NCBI RefSeq assembly: GCF_026262505.1
Contig: NC_067204.1
Coordinates: forward strand, 8,775,797-8,839,796
DNA length: 64,000 nt
Origin: Trichomonas vaginalis G3
Taxonomy: Eukaryota; Parabasalia; Trichomonadida; Trichomonadidae
Reading direction: 5' to 3'
The notes under the pieces are model-generated. The model was not told the origin of the DNA and searched no databases. It saw nothing but the letters and a program-made list of their open reading frames with translations. Within the stretch, counting starts at the first letter, position 1, and each line of letters opens with the position of its first letter. Shown piece by piece: positions 20,248-30,556 of this stretch. Made by a program: the position numbers and the translations under genes.

Positions 20248-21106
20248 TTACAATACTGCGATGGTAGAGTTTAAGAGTTGTGCTTCAATGTAGAGACAGT
20301 CCTTATGGTCTGGAGGTAAGAACACTGAGCAGTTATGGTCATGAGTGGAGAACATGTCTATCCAAAACTCACGATTGAAGCCAGTTAATTTATAGTATTT
20401 AGGATTTGGCAGTGGTGTAGTTCTTGTATGACCAATGAACTCATTTTCAACTCCCTTACTTAAGTTTGAATATAATATAGCTTGCTTTCTATCCCAAATG
20501 CCAGGTGTTACAATCTTTGAAAATTCATTTTTCCTCGGAAGCATTGCATCATAATTGAAAACATTTTTGAAATCATCACTTGGTTCAGAGATTTGAAAAA
20601 ATCTTATACGTAATGGATTTTCTTTCTCTTTAGCGACTTCATTGAATGGTGAGAATACAACAAACTGACAGTCATGGTTCCATCTTCATTTTCATTAAAT
20701 TCATAATGAAAGTCTATAAGTTGTGGCTGACTACCTTCTTCTTTCAGTTGTGCAAGAAACTCACGTAAAGGCTGTAAAGTTTGTGCTTCAATGTTAAACT
20801 TTTTCTCGAACATTTCATTAAATGAAATCATACATTGCAACAATGTTGTATCGTCTTTAAAGTATTTGTATATGTTGAATGTTTTGGGCGCTTAAAGGAC
20901 TGTCGTCATTTTCTATCTCGACTTGAAGTATAAAGTCAACCTTTCTGAAAGCACGTGTTATATACATAGATGTTATGCCAATGTACTTCTCTTCATTTAT
21001 TCACAATCCAGTCTGTTGGAAACTTAAACGTTACTCTGTTCCCCTTTATTTTGACGTCAGGGTTTTCACTACTGAACGCAACAGATAAAGGTATTTGTCT
21101 ATACAT
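20248..21106 (-). pseudogene. Penton-like gene remains, right arm
   Basis: Inverted copy of the intact 611-1468 gene, clearly matching over its length. About three breaks. Confidence 0.75.
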
Positions 21107-21129
21107 TTAATTCGATAAAAATAAACCAT

Positions 21130-21369
21130 TTACTCTTTCTTTGCTTTTGCTTCTTCTCTAGCTTTCTTCGCCAGCAAACGTGGGTTCTTTTGTCTTCCAG
21201 CAGCTAATGCAGCAAGTTGTTTTTCACTAAGTTTTCTCTTTGGTCTCTCTGGCTTTTGTTCTTGTTTTGTTCCTTCAGTTCGGATAAAATTTGCTCACGA
21301 ATTTCTTTCTTCAATGCTTCAACATCTATGACCCCTCTGGGTCTTGTCCGTAGGGCTTGTCTGAGTCAT
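21130..21369 (-). pseudogene. Ala/Glu-repeat protein remains, right arm
   Basis: Inverted copy of 299-586, with only one AREEA-type unit instead of three. About one break. Confidence 0.6.
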
Positions 21370-21415
21370 TTGACTGCAGATAAAAAACAAAATTAAAACT
21401 TTAACCGATGTAAAA

Positions 21416-21851
21416 ATGAGCTTGTCAAAATCAGAGTGAGAGTCTATTATATTAAATGACGCCAAGAGGAATACAACATCCTTTCTATTACGTAAGTCAG
21501 AGTAAAGATGGTAAAATATACGTAAGAAAAAGAAAGGTTCCATTAGCAATGCAGAAAGCGACAACATTAAGGTGTATGGCAAGGGTGAAGTCCACGAAGC
21601 CCATATAAAAACCTTCTGTTCAAACTGAGCACCAAAAGAACCAGAAGAAAAGAAAGCCAGATGTACTTTCAATAACGAACCAAGAGCTTATTGCAAAGTT
21701 CGTGAATTTCATTGAAAAACAAACCGAGTCAAAGAATCCTGACCCGCCAGTGAAAGAAGTTGAGACAAAAGAGAATGTACAGTTCATTGAAAATGTCAAG
21801 AAACAACTTCCACCACGAATGCCAAGAAGAAGAGTGAGAATAATGAAGTAA
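21416..21851 (+). pseudogene. SG/DG-motif protein remains, right arm
   Basis: Copy of the gene at 1-253 including the part that lies outside the window on the left. It ends in a basic stretch (PPRMPRRRVRIMK). About three breaks. Confidence 0.6.
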
Positions 21852-21880
21852 ATAGATATTTTTATATCTGAAGTAAATAC

Positions 21881-23449
21881 ATGCAGAACGAACAGTTAAA
21901 CGAATTACTCCAGCAGAGCATATTCATCAGATTCGCTCATATTTCGATATCATAGACAATGCAGTTCAAATTGGTGACACTAATAGAAAATATTCTGACC
22001 AAAGATTCCATCACAACCTGGAACTGCTAAAGATAACACATGGGTAACATTCAATCTCTCACCTCCTGGTGAAAATATGTTGGACCTTTACAATACATTC
22101 ATTACGTATAAAATGGAAGGTCAATTTATTGTAGATAAAGAAATTGGTTCAGGTTCCAATAAAACAAACCCACCAGGATTTTGGATTGGTTTCGATGACG
22201 CTTTCTATGCAGTTGCTGGATATCAAATCCTTGCAAATGGTCGTATCGTATATTCTCAAGACAACGCAAGAGAAGAAGCATATATAACTTCAAACTCACA
22301 AACTACCGAACAAATAAAGAAAGTAGATGTTTTCTCAAAGACTCGACATGAAGATGTATGGAGTCATTCGGGAACATGCAAACAGGACAAATTGTTAGTG
22401 GTCCAATTACAGCAGGAAAATCATTTTGATTTTAAGCTTCGTTTAAGAATTCCTGTTATAAGATTCCTTCCACTAGAAGCTATTCGATTTATTCCAGCTT
22501 TTGCAGGAAACATTCAGCTTAAAGTAAAGTTCAGTAGCGACGCCTTACAATGCACATCTATATCTGTAAATGATATCATTGCTTTCAATCCAACTCTTAA
22601 AGTTGCATTTGCTTCAGATTCAAATCCACCGACAAATAAATTTGTTCCATGGAATGAACCATTCACTATGATAACAAGTCAGTAGAAGCTAGTGGAACAG
22701 TTACTATTACAACTGTAACCCAGCAACTATTTCGAACAAAGATGGATTTTAATGAATGTTTCATTCATCCAAAGTCATTCCTTTAGACCCTAACATTTAT
22801 ACAGAACTTGTAGAACATTATACAAACGAGGCTTATGTTTTCTGTTAAAGTTATGGATTGGATTCCTATGGACGGTTCATTCTCAAAGAATACAGATAGT
22901 TCAAGTGCAACATTTACAGCAGCTTATACGCCTATTAATGTTAAAAGTATTTGGGCACTATTTAGAAAGAAAGACAACTATTATGTTAATTTTGAGAACC
23001 CTAAGTTTAAATATCTTCAGCTTTCCATGGGAGCTTATGGAAATATGCCTGCAGAACCTGAAAAATCATATGGACCTGTATTTTATGAAATGGTTGCGAA
23101 CGCTTGCAATACAAACAATGATATGATAGGATTTAATGAAGATGTTATGAGGTCATTGGTGGATGATGGTAGTGTGGAACATAAATGGGATAGCTATGAC
23201 AACACACATTTCTTATGTGGTTTTCCAACAGAAGTGGACTTTTGCTTCCAGCAAGGTCAAACATCTACTGCTCCAATAACATACAAATTGTCTGTTAAAG
23301 GACCTATTGAACTAGCAACTGAAAATGTACCAAAGCCACTTATTGGATTTATGAGGGATTGTTGCTTTGCCATTCAGGTGCGTGCTAATGGCATCCCCAT
23401 AATAAGATTAGATGACTATAACTTAGCTACGGACGACAGTGAGGAATAA
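21881..23449 (+). pseudogene. Major capsid protein remains (double jelly roll)
   Basis: Strand-rich protein with the layout of the Polinton major capsid: FWIGFDDAFYAVAGYQILANG, LRLRIPVIRFLPLEAIRFIPAFAGNIQLKV, and a second half with FCFQQGQTSTAPITYKLSV. It is homologous in pattern to 51560-53165 of E2 (VPLSSFLIFRFLRYLPNWAGKISIEL). About three breaks. No start other than ATG 21881 fits the leader. Confidence 0.75.
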
Positions 23450-23479
23450 AGGATGAACGTTTATTTTTAAAGCTTATAA

Positions 23480-23938
23480 ATGAGTTCTTCATCAAGCTCT
23501 CGTGAACCTTCACCATCTATGAAACAAACTTTACCAAACGATTATGGAGCACCTATTGAATATTTCTTACGAGCTGCACAATGGCAAAGAGCAGTCTCAC
23601 CAAGGTTAGGTGTTCCACCAGCTCCTGTCAAAAATAGCATTTGGTCAAGTCCTTATATAAGATATGGTCTCCCACTAGGTTTGCTAGCTACAGCAGGAGC
23701 AGTTATGATGTTGAAAAGAAATAAAGCAAATGTTGTAAATAATACTGAAGTAGCTGAAGTTAAACAAACTCCAACACCTTCGCCAAAACCAACGCCTTCA
23801 CAAGCAAAACCTTCAATGACTCCTGAACCTATGGAAGTACAAACTCCTGTTCAAAAGTCAACTCCTAAACCGACTCCAACATTTAAACCAGAACCTACTC
23901 CTCAAATAAATCGTAAAACTCCTGCGTTTCCTTACTGA
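23480..23938 (+). CDS. Single-pass membrane protein with Pro/Thr tail
   Basis: 152 residues, starting with a Ser run. One hydrophobic segment at about residues 60-78 (YIRYGLPLGLLATAGAVMM) is followed by a basic stretch, then a Pro/Thr/Lys-rich tail with TPTPSPKPTPS-type repeats. It sits directly after the capsid gene, so a virion membrane or cement role is possible. No family recognised. Confidence 0.6.
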   Translation: MSSSSSSREPSPSMKQTLPNDYGAPIEYFLRAAQWQRAVSPRLGVPPAPVKNSIWSSPYIRYGLPLGLLATAGAVMMLKRNKANVVNNTEVAEVKQTPTPSPKPTPSQAKPSMTPEPMEVQTPVQKSTPKPTPTFKPEPTPQINRKTPAFPY

Positions 23939-23986
23939 AAAAATAACGTTATTTTTATTTAATATTAAAATTTTTATTTGATTGAA

Positions 23987-24223
23987 ATGACAAATAAAGT
24001 CACTGAAGCAATGAAACAAAAGTTTTTGGTAGAATACATTAAATCAGGAACTATTCCAGAAGGTTTTTACATTCATACTATGAAGGATGGTAGAGTTCAG
24101 TTTAGAAAGATAAAGCAACCATTAGATAAAGAAGGAATTTTGAGAAAGATTAAACTTCATGAGGACAACATTGCTGAACTTAAGAAGAAGTTAGAAGAGT
24201 TGGAGAAAGGAAGAGAGTTATAA
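23987..24223 (+). CDS. 78-aa protein with SG/DG-RK motif and coiled coil
   Basis: Starts at ATG 23987. The N-terminal half carries YIKSG-x5-GFYIHTMKDGRVQFRKIK, the small motif shared with 1-253 and 38803-39387. The C-terminal half is a Lys/Glu coiled coil (ENIAELKKKLEELEK-like). It is preceded by a T-rich leader and followed within 20 bp by a half-site module. Unknown function. Confidence 0.6.
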   Translation: MTNKVTEAMKQKFLVEYIKSGTIPEGFYIHTMKDGRVQFRKIKQPLDKEGILRKIKLHEDNIAELKKKLEELEKGREL

Positions 24224-24240
24224 AGCAATGAATTCAACAG

Positions 24241-24288
24241 GGTGAAAAAACAGGTGAAAAAAGAGGTGAGATCTCACCACTTCACCTA
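24241..24288. repeat. Half-site array module, GTGA type
   Basis: The palindrome GGTGAGATCTCACC is at 24265-24278, with two GGTGAA half-sites at 12-bp spacing on the left and one TTCACC on the right. It lies about 90 bp upstream of the gene at 24376. Confidence 0.75.
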
Positions 24289-24375
24289 AATTTATTTTTG
24301 TGCTATGTTTTCATACGTGTGAGGGTGGTGATATCATTAATTTTTAAGTTTATTTTTTATTTTATTTTTATATAA

Positions 24376-24696
24376 ATGACGAAAACTATTGAGATAACAA
24401 ACTACAACGGTCATGAGTTCAAGAATTTGTTCTTCGTTCCTCGTGAAAATACATTCTATCAGATACGAGGGAGAAAGGGTAAAGTTAGTTTGAGCGTTTA
24501 TGACTACAAGCATAATGGAAAGTTTATACAAGCATACGATACAAACGGTAAACGTGTTTCATTAGCTTTGTCAAAACTTACTAACATTTATTTTGACAGT
24601 GATTTTGACCTATATGAAGAAGAAAGTGAGTCAGAAGATTATGAGCTGTTATGTGAAGCACAGCAATGGGAGGAGTTGCAATACTTTTGTAAGTGA
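24376..24696 (+). CDS. 106-aa acidic protein
   Basis: Intact frame after a T-rich leader (TTTATTTTTATATAA). The N-terminal 70 residues are beta-rich (MTKTIEITNYNGHEFKNLFF) with a basic RGRKGK patch. The C-terminal third is acidic (DFDLYEEESESEDYELL). It is the last gene before the right end of E1. Unknown function. Confidence 0.55.
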   Translation: MTKTIEITNYNGHEFKNLFFVPRENTFYQIRGRKGKVSLSVYDYKHNGKFIQAYDTNGKRVSLALSKLTNIYFDSDFDLYEEESESEDYELLCEAQQWEELQYFCK

Positions 24697-24829
24697 GAAC
24701 GTTTATTTTTTACATTAGTGAGGTGAAGTGGTTGGTGGTTTTGTAAATATTTAAGGTTAAATTAGTGTTGTCGTTTGTGTTGTAAAATATACGTTAATGG
24801 TTTTGTAAAGTGTCAAATTCACATATAAT

Positions 24830-24861
24830 GGGTAAGGAGGCGCACAGTGCCGCCGTACCCT
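24830..24861. repeat. Candidate right terminal repeat of E1 with hairpin
   Basis: The sequence GGGTA...GGCGCACAGTGCCGCC...TACCC folds into a GC-rich hairpin with an outer GGGTA/TACCC stem and ends in CT. The terminal repeats of E2 have the same architecture (outer GGGCT/AGCCC around an inner hairpin) with different sequence. The left partner would be outside the window, so this stays a candidate. Confidence 0.5.
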
Positions 24862-25648
24862 TGATAGGTGTATTAATTAGGATTACAAACAAATTGAATA
24901 GTTCCTATGTCCTTTTTTTGTTTCAAAAAAATCAATAAATTAATGATTTGTCTCAAACAAATAAATTAATGAATTGCAATTGATTTGAGTTGCTATAGAC
25001 ATTATAAAAGGTTCAAAAGTTTATATAAACCTAGTAAATTAAAATAAAATTTTCATGAATTGAACATATTAGTTGGGTTCCGCTTTGGCAAACTTTCCTG
25101 TGAAATTTTTTGGGAAAAATGTTGATGGATATTTGGGAATAGTTTAGTCGGTTTTTGCATTTTTAAAATGTTAGTCACCTTTCTCCTTCCAAAGTGAAAA
25201 AAAAATGTTTAAAATATAAAAAGAATTTTTATTCGCATAGGCGACAAACAAGGATTTATAAATAAATAATGGGGCTTTGAGTATTGATCTGAATTGAATC
25301 AGATAATTAGCCGTAAAAAATCTTCTCATAACGATTTCTCATGCATGAAAGATGGCTATGAGTGGCGTTAATGAGGGCGTTTGATAATTGGAGTTGGACA
25401 TAAAATTTGGAGATCTTAAATTTTGAGAATTTTGGTGCGATCTTACTGGTAAAAGCAAGAGTATGGAAGGAGATTGAACTGAGAAAAAAACTAGAGCATG
25501 CAAAAGAATCATGCTACAGCTTAGTTGAATGTCATTTATGCAAATAAAAATATCTTTTTCAAATTTCAAACAAATTTTTGCCACTTTTTGAAAGAAGATA
25601 AGGTAACAAACATTTTAAAATGCAAAACCTAGACTTAAACTATGCCGA

Positions 25649-25728
25649 AATGTGAGCTCACCGTTACGGTTTTTTCTTTGGGGGGCAGCTCGCCCCCAAA
25701 GAAAAAACCGTAACGGTGACTAACATTT
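25649..25728. repeat. Fold-back sequence, 26-bp perfect stem
   Basis: Arms at 25659-25684 and 25693-25718 are exact reverse complements (CACCGTTACGG... / ...CCGTAACGGTG) with an 8-nt loop. Weaker pairing extends outward (AAATGT / ACATTT). It may be a small MITE-like fold-back element or a transcription end structure. Confidence 0.75.
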
Positions 25729-25983
25729 AGGAAAAATTTTGAAAATTTTTGGGAAAATTTTATAATTTTTCCCAAAATGTTTATTTTATATATTCTAACA
25801 ATATTATAAGTATAATTTCAAAATTTCTTTTTTTCACAAAAAAAATTGATAATTGAATGGAACAAATAGTTCATTTTTTTAGATGTTTTCTTCTAAATAC
25901 TGGCGCTTATACTAGATAGAAACTTCTATCGGTATTCTCGGCGTAATACTTTCGCCTGAGTGATGCTATCTCGGACATAGTCA

Positions 25984-26096
25984 GAGATTAATCTTTCGAC
26001 GAAATGGTAGAAATATTTCTTTTGAAATATTTTAGGGGCTCTGAGGCACAGCCAGAAGGTCTCCGCCATTTCAACCGTACCTAGAAAATTAATCTC
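25984..26096 (+). ncRNA. Possible structured RNA
   Basis: Nested helices are visible: outer GAGATTAAT (25984-25992) with ATTAATCTC (26088-26096), inner GAAATGG (26001-26007) with CCATTTC (26066-26072), and hairpin GAAATATTT (26010-) with AAATATTTC (26024-). Upstream (about 25910-25980) further short hairpins occur, so the RNA could be longer. No known RNA family was recognised, and the strand is not certain. Confidence 0.35.
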
Positions 26097-26255
26097 AATA
26101 TATTATGTTGGGTCGTCGCAGTGATTCACTGTTAATCATCACTTTAGCGTTGCTTCGCCAGCTTTAGAATGTATCTAAAAAAGTAGTAATTAATAAAATC
26201 TGTAATTATGGAATATTTTACAGGCGTGAAGAATGTAAAAAAGTTCTAAAATTAC

Positions 26256-26334
26256 GATTCTCGAACTTATTATTATTTTTGATTGGAATACTATTTTAAT
26301 ATTTCAATCAAAAATAATAATAAGTTCGAGAATC
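26256..26334. repeat. 30-bp perfect inverted repeat
   Basis: Arms 26256-26285 and 26305-26334 pair over all 30 bases (GATTCTCGAACTTATTATTA... ) around a 19-nt AT-rich loop. It could be a MITE-like element or a hairpin terminator. It lies 330 bp upstream of the transposase-protease gene. Confidence 0.8.
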
Positions 26335-26391
26335 TAATTTTTACTTATGCACCAGTTAAACTTTTATTTTTTAAATAAACTATTTCTATTA

Positions 26392-26579
26392 AAAGATTTT
26401 AAACGTTTTTTTTAATTCTTCACAGTTTCTTAATTTCGAGTTTAAAATGATATATACTAGAATATATAGATATGATTAAATTGTATGAAAGATTTTAAAC
26501 GTTTTTTAATTCTTCACAGTTTCTTAATTTCAAGTTTAAAATGATATATATTAGGATATCTAGATATGATTAAATTGAT
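26392..26579. repeat. 92-bp direct duplication upstream of the fusion gene
   Basis: Units at about 26392-26484 and 26488-26579 match apart from a few substitutions and a 2-base T-run difference. They begin AAAGATTTTAAACG and end GATTAAATTG. It duplicates the region just upstream of the gene's initiator. Confidence 0.75.
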
Positions 26580-26649
26580 TGGGTTTCATTATTTATTAAT
26601 TTTGAACTCTATTTCAAATTTGATAAGATTTTTATATCTTTTAATCACT

Positions 26650-26655
26650 TCATTT
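26650..26655 (+). promoter_or_regulatory. Initiator (Inr) TCATTT
   Basis: TCATTT lies 10 nt from A+1 to the ATG at 26662. It matches the trichomonad initiator TCAYW in sequence and distance, and supports choosing 26662 over upstream starts. Confidence 0.65.
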
Positions 26656-26661
26656 ATCAAC

Positions 26662-28656
26662 ATGGATGAACCATGCGATGAAGATATCATCACCAAGATA
26701 AAAGAATCCAGAAGGGCGAACATTGTTGTTACTGTTACACCTGAGAATTCCGACACAGATGAAGAGCCATTAAATGAAGAAGAGGCAAAAGAGATGACAT
26801 TGACCAATCCAATGCCCAGGTTCTCGATTTCAATATTCATCAGGATGCATCCAAAGCTCCAGCTCCGATCATTGTGCAACTTCACATATGAACAGTTGGA
26901 ATACCTCGCTGACATTATTGAATCCAACTGTGGAAGGGCCAGAAGAGGAAGGAAGGTCAAATTTTCAACAATCGAGTCTCTCTTCCTCACGCTCACATAT
27001 TACTGCACATACTTGCCCTATTCAGCATTATGTCCGTTGCTACATATTTCCCAGTCATGCTATTCCAAATTAGTTACAAGAACTACCAATGTTGCATTTC
27101 CAATCTTTGCGAGCTATTTTCTTCCCAATCACTGTCCACCGTTAACTTCAATGAAGAACAAATTTACAAACTTCCCTGATGCTGTTGCAGCTGTAGACAG
27201 CACTACAATTCCTTTCAACATTCCTTCGGTAAAGGAAGAGAGGCTTTATAGTTGGGATGAAAAAAACCACTGCAACGGTATTAAGCTCCAAGTCCTCGTG
27301 TCACCAGATGGAAAAGCCATACATCAAAACGTTGAGTTTATGGCTGCAGTCCATGACAAGAAGATTTTCGATTTGTCAAAAGTCTCGGATTTTTTGACAG
27401 TAAAGCGAGGATTTGATGATTACCAATATCCTGTACTTGCCGACCGGGGCTATATTGGAATCCAGAAATATCACCTTACTGCCGTGGTGATGAAGAGAAG
27501 CCACGAAGAAGCAGACGTTGAACGCAACAACGCCATTGCCCAAGACAGGCAGATTGTCGAGCGTTTCTTTGCACGTTTCAAGTCATGCTGGTCCTGCATG
27601 AAAAATGGTTTTCGAGGTGAGCGCACATCACTTCCTCTGATCATATCAGGTTTAGTCGGTTTGACAAATTATAACATTGATGGATCACCCCTGAATGATA
27701 ATGAAGAGTTACTCCTTTTCGAAGATTTTACACCAACAAAGGTTCTTCCTTCAAGCGATACCGTCGCTGCTGTTGTTGCACCCTCCATGAAACCATCAAA
27801 GCGGAACATCATTGCTGTCGCTCATCAAGCTGTCGATATCATACAGTCATCACAAGAGGCGAACTACCTTTACCCAATTAAAGGTGGTATTGTTGGTCTT
27901 CATAATATGGGAAATACGTGTCATTTGAACGTATGTTTACAGGTTCTGTTCTACATATCCGAAGTGAGAACAGAAGTTTTGAAGGTTGCCAATCAGTCCT
28001 CTCCCATCGTAACAGAGATGTCAAGTATCTTTACAAATTTGAATTCATTGAAGTCCAAAGGATTAGTCTTCGTTCCCCATGAACTTGCCACATTACTTGG
28101 TAACTCAACATATGAGGCACAAGATTGTGATGACACGATGACAAGATTGATCACAGATCTCGCAGAGCAAATACCAGGAATCGGTCAACTCTTCCGAATC
28201 ACTTACCGTGATAGTGCCAACGAACAAACAAATTGCTACTCGATTCACACCAGAATTGGAGAACCAGATCTCGATCATGCCATTCAATATCATTTGTCAA
28301 CTACAAGGAACACATCATGGCCACAATTCTTGACTTTCGACATTCAGAGAGAGTGGCAGAATGATTCGATTCATCAAGTCATCTTTGACTTCCCGAAAAA
28401 GTTGACACTCCCAACAGTCGAAAGGCAAAGATATCAATTGATTGCAATTGTTGCCTATTGCAATTTTCATTACGTGGTCTTTTTGCAAAAAAGTGCATAT
28501 TGGATCATGATCAATGATGAAGTCGCATACTCTGTTCCATCAACAGATATCAATGCATTGAAGGGATGCTTAACTGCTGAGATGCCACCTTTATGGTACA
28601 AGACTCTCGAACACAAATGGCTCGCAAAGATGCTCATTTATCGAATGGTTCAATGA
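26662..28656 (+). CDS. DDE transposase fused to ubiquitin-specific protease
   Basis: 664 residues from ATG 26662. Residues about 60-345 form a Harbinger/IS5-type DDE transposase: AVDSTTIP (D179), VLADRGYIGI (D261), IVERFFARFK (E300). From about residue 409 a C19 ubiquitin-specific protease begins. It has the Cys box GLHNMGNTCHLNVCLQ (C420), a YEAQDCDDTMTRLI box like the family's QDA-E-F motif, and the His box FHYVVFLQ...WIMINDE (H603, D619). One unbroken frame and the initiator argue for a real fusion rather than two joined genes. It could be a transposon-encoded protein or a domesticated host gene. No terminal repeats were found around it. Confidence 0.8.
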   Translation: MDEPCDEDIITKIKESRRANIVVTVTPENSDTDEEPLNEEEAKEMTLTNPMPRFSISIFIRMHPKLQLRSLCNFTYEQLEYLADIIESNCGRARRGRKVKFSTIESLFLTLTYYCTYLPYSALCPLLHISQSCYSKLVTRTTNVAFPIFASYFLPNHCPPLTSMKNKFTNFPDAVAAVDSTTIPFNIPSVKEERLYSWDEKNHCNGIKLQVLVSPDGKAIHQNVEFMAAVHDKKIFDLSKVSDFLTVKRGFDDYQYPVLADRGYIGIQKYHLTAVVMKRSHEEADVERNNAIAQDRQIVERFFARFKSCWSCMKNGFRGERTSLPLIISGLVGLTNYNIDGSPLNDNEELLLFEDFTPTKVLPSSDTVAAVVAPSMKPSKRNIIAVAHQAVDIIQSSQEANYLYPIKGGIVGLHNMGNTCHLNVCLQVLFYISEVRTEVLKVANQSSPIVTEMSSIFTNLNSLKSKGLVFVPHELATLLGNSTYEAQDCDDTMTRLITDLAEQIPGIGQLFRITYRDSANEQTNCYSIHTRIGEPDLDHAIQYHLSTTRNTSWPQFLTFDIQREWQNDSIHQVIFDFPKKLTLPTVERQRYQLIAIVAYCNFHYVVFLQKSAYWIMINDEVAYSVPSTDINALKGCLTAEMPPLWYKTLEHKWLAKMLIYRMVQ

Positions 28657-30556
28657 AGAAAATCCATAACATTCTCCTAAGATTTTTTTTAATTTATCTC
28701 AATTAAAAATTTTATTATTACCTAAATTAATTTTGTAAAATATTTTTGAGTAGTTTACAATTTATCCTAATGGGACCCATATGCGGGTTCAATTTCTGGT
28801 TTATCATCTAGATATATTATGAAAGCCACTCAAAGGGTGATTGATTTTAGGATGTTCTTAGAAGATTTTTCGTTCATTTATATTAATTTTGTATTCCCGA
28901 TTTACATTCACTAGCAAATCAATGCATTTCACACTTTAAATGACAATTAAATTCTAAGACATTGCTAGAACTGCAATTTCCATAAAAAGTTTTAGTGTAA
29001 ATTGCTTAAATAAATAATTATTTTCATTATTTTTCTCCAACAAGCTTGAAAATCAAACGAAAACTTTACAAAATACTTATTTACTCATTTGTAAATATAA
29101 ATTTCTAACAATTTTTATCCTGAATTTAACATAATACTGTATTTCTAAAATTTGCACTAGTTCATTCCTAATTGATGCTCGGATTTCGGTATTCCATATG
29201 TGGTATTACATATTCCAATAAAAGGCACTTAATGTGCATTTTCTAATTCAATTAGATTTGCACATTAAGTGCCTTATTATTATAATAACTTTAATATGGA
29301 ATAAGTCGAGTTTATTCCAATATACGAGCTTATGCTCATATGTCGGGTTAAAATCTGGCGTTTGGCAATGTCGCAAAACGCCGATATGCTAATTCCTAAA
29401 AAATTTTTTTTATGAAAAAATTCTTTATTCGCAAAAGGTATAGTATTTGCTCATGTACGAACATATGCGAGAAATTCCCATTATAGCGCTATATCTTAAC
29501 TCTAGCCTTTCGAATAATCAATATTTTTGAGGTCGCCAAAACGTTGTATTGTGTGCTATATGAAAAGAATATTGAATGGTTTGAGGTAAAATTGAAGAAA
29601 ATATTCATCATCAATCATGATATTGGAAAGCATTAATATTATGATAAATGGAGAATTAAATAATTAAAAAGTGTCATTATTGATCATGAATAAAATGAAT
29701 AAAATATACTAATTTAGCTTGAAACACCATTAATTAATAAAAGCAAAATATTGAGAATATTTGGAAAATTTCATAAAAGAATACTGTTGTCACTCATACT
29801 AGTTTTCGTATAAGATCGATTTCGTATATTGGCTCAATTTTTTGATTAGTATTCAATTTTGAGTAATTTATTTTTATAAAAAATATTTTTCAATCAATTT
29901 ACCGTAGCTATATTTACGACCCTTAACTATTGTTACGTAGATTTACAACATTTGTTGCAAAGTATTATCCGATTTGATGTTTATAAAGTATGATTTCAGA
30001 ATTTCAATCTCTGCGTGACTGCTTTTTATCATGGTATTTTATTGTGTACTTCTTGCTATATGAGAATATATTATTTTTTCTAAGAATTAATTAAGAATTG
30101 CATTATTTAAAATTAAACATCCTTGCATTCTTCATAATGGATGTATTTATGATAATTACATTCTTTTACATCCAAATTTGCTATTTATTTCGTTATATAT
30201 GATTCCTGAAAAAAATCGAAATTGAACCATTTAGCCATTCATATATAGTCTCTCAATATTATGTTATACTTATGAAGAAAGCTGATTAAAATTAAATTTT
30301 TGAGGATATTAGCTTTCACAAATAAAATTGCCAGGTGAAATGTTGTAATTTTCAAATTTTTGCACATTATTCAGTATTAATTCATCTAAATTGAACATTC
30401 TCCAAGCGAATTAAACGTTTTATGTTTCAATATTTGTTGAAATTTAAAATTGTGTCCTTATATTATGTTTAACCAATTATATGATTAAGAAACAACCAGA
30501 ATCATCAAGTTATGGATTATAATTAAAAATATCAATTTATAAAATAATAATATAAA
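28657..30556. other. Intergenic host DNA, 1.9 kb
   Basis: Very AT-rich with no gene. It contains a nested inverted repeat (29190-29303) and a small hairpin GGCGTTT/AAACGCC at 29357-29382. Nothing else was recognised. Confidence 0.6.
29190..29303. repeat. Nested inverted repeat (MITE-like)
   Basis: Inner arms AAGGCACTTAATGTGCA (29222-29238) and its reverse complement (29259-29275) are perfect over 17 bp. Outer arms TATTCCATAT (29190-29199) and ATATGGAATA (29294-29303) are also perfect. Total about 114 bp; a small fold-back element is the simplest reading. Confidence 0.65.

Larger units (their letters stand above)
14150..21690 (+). repeat. Right inverted arm of E1
   Basis: Near-identical reverse-complement copy of the left arm. 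It extends inward past the left-arm junction into the first half of the 13597-14563 gene, and outward into the capsid gene. The only gene without a left-arm partner inside it is the small ORF at 15596-15811. Confidence 0.85.
1..24861. mobile_element. Polinton/Maverick element E1 (broken, left end outside window)
   Basis: Polymerase B, integrase, double-jelly-roll-like capsid, penton-like and KilA-N genes occur together, which is the gene set known for Polintons. The right end is placed at a GC hairpin ending in CT at 24861, because Polinton termini are usually AG...CT; the left end is not in view. Arms 1-8384 and 14150-21690 are inverted copies. It looks old in function, with more than twenty breaks, but the arm duplication looks recent because the best preserved gene pair differs at only about 3 of 157 residues. 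Confidence 0.85.
24862..26649. other. Intergenic host DNA with fold-backs
   Basis: No credible gene. The stretch is AT-rich and holds, in order, a perfect GC-containing hairpin (25659-25718), a possible structured RNA (25984-26096), a 30-bp perfect inverted repeat (26256-26334) and a 92-bp direct duplication (26392-26579). The small reading frame at 25339-25584 shows no coding character. Confidence 0.6.

Noticed and set aside
25920-26100. Spliceosomal or SRP RNA
   Set aside because: A CTTTCGCCT stretch recalls the U5 loop, but the surrounding stem and other conserved boxes are absent; kept only as an unnamed structured RNA.
26256-28750. Terminal inverted repeats of a transposon carrying the transposase-protease gene
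   Set aside because: The 26256-26334 inverted repeat lies wholly upstream, and no matching arm was found after the gene.
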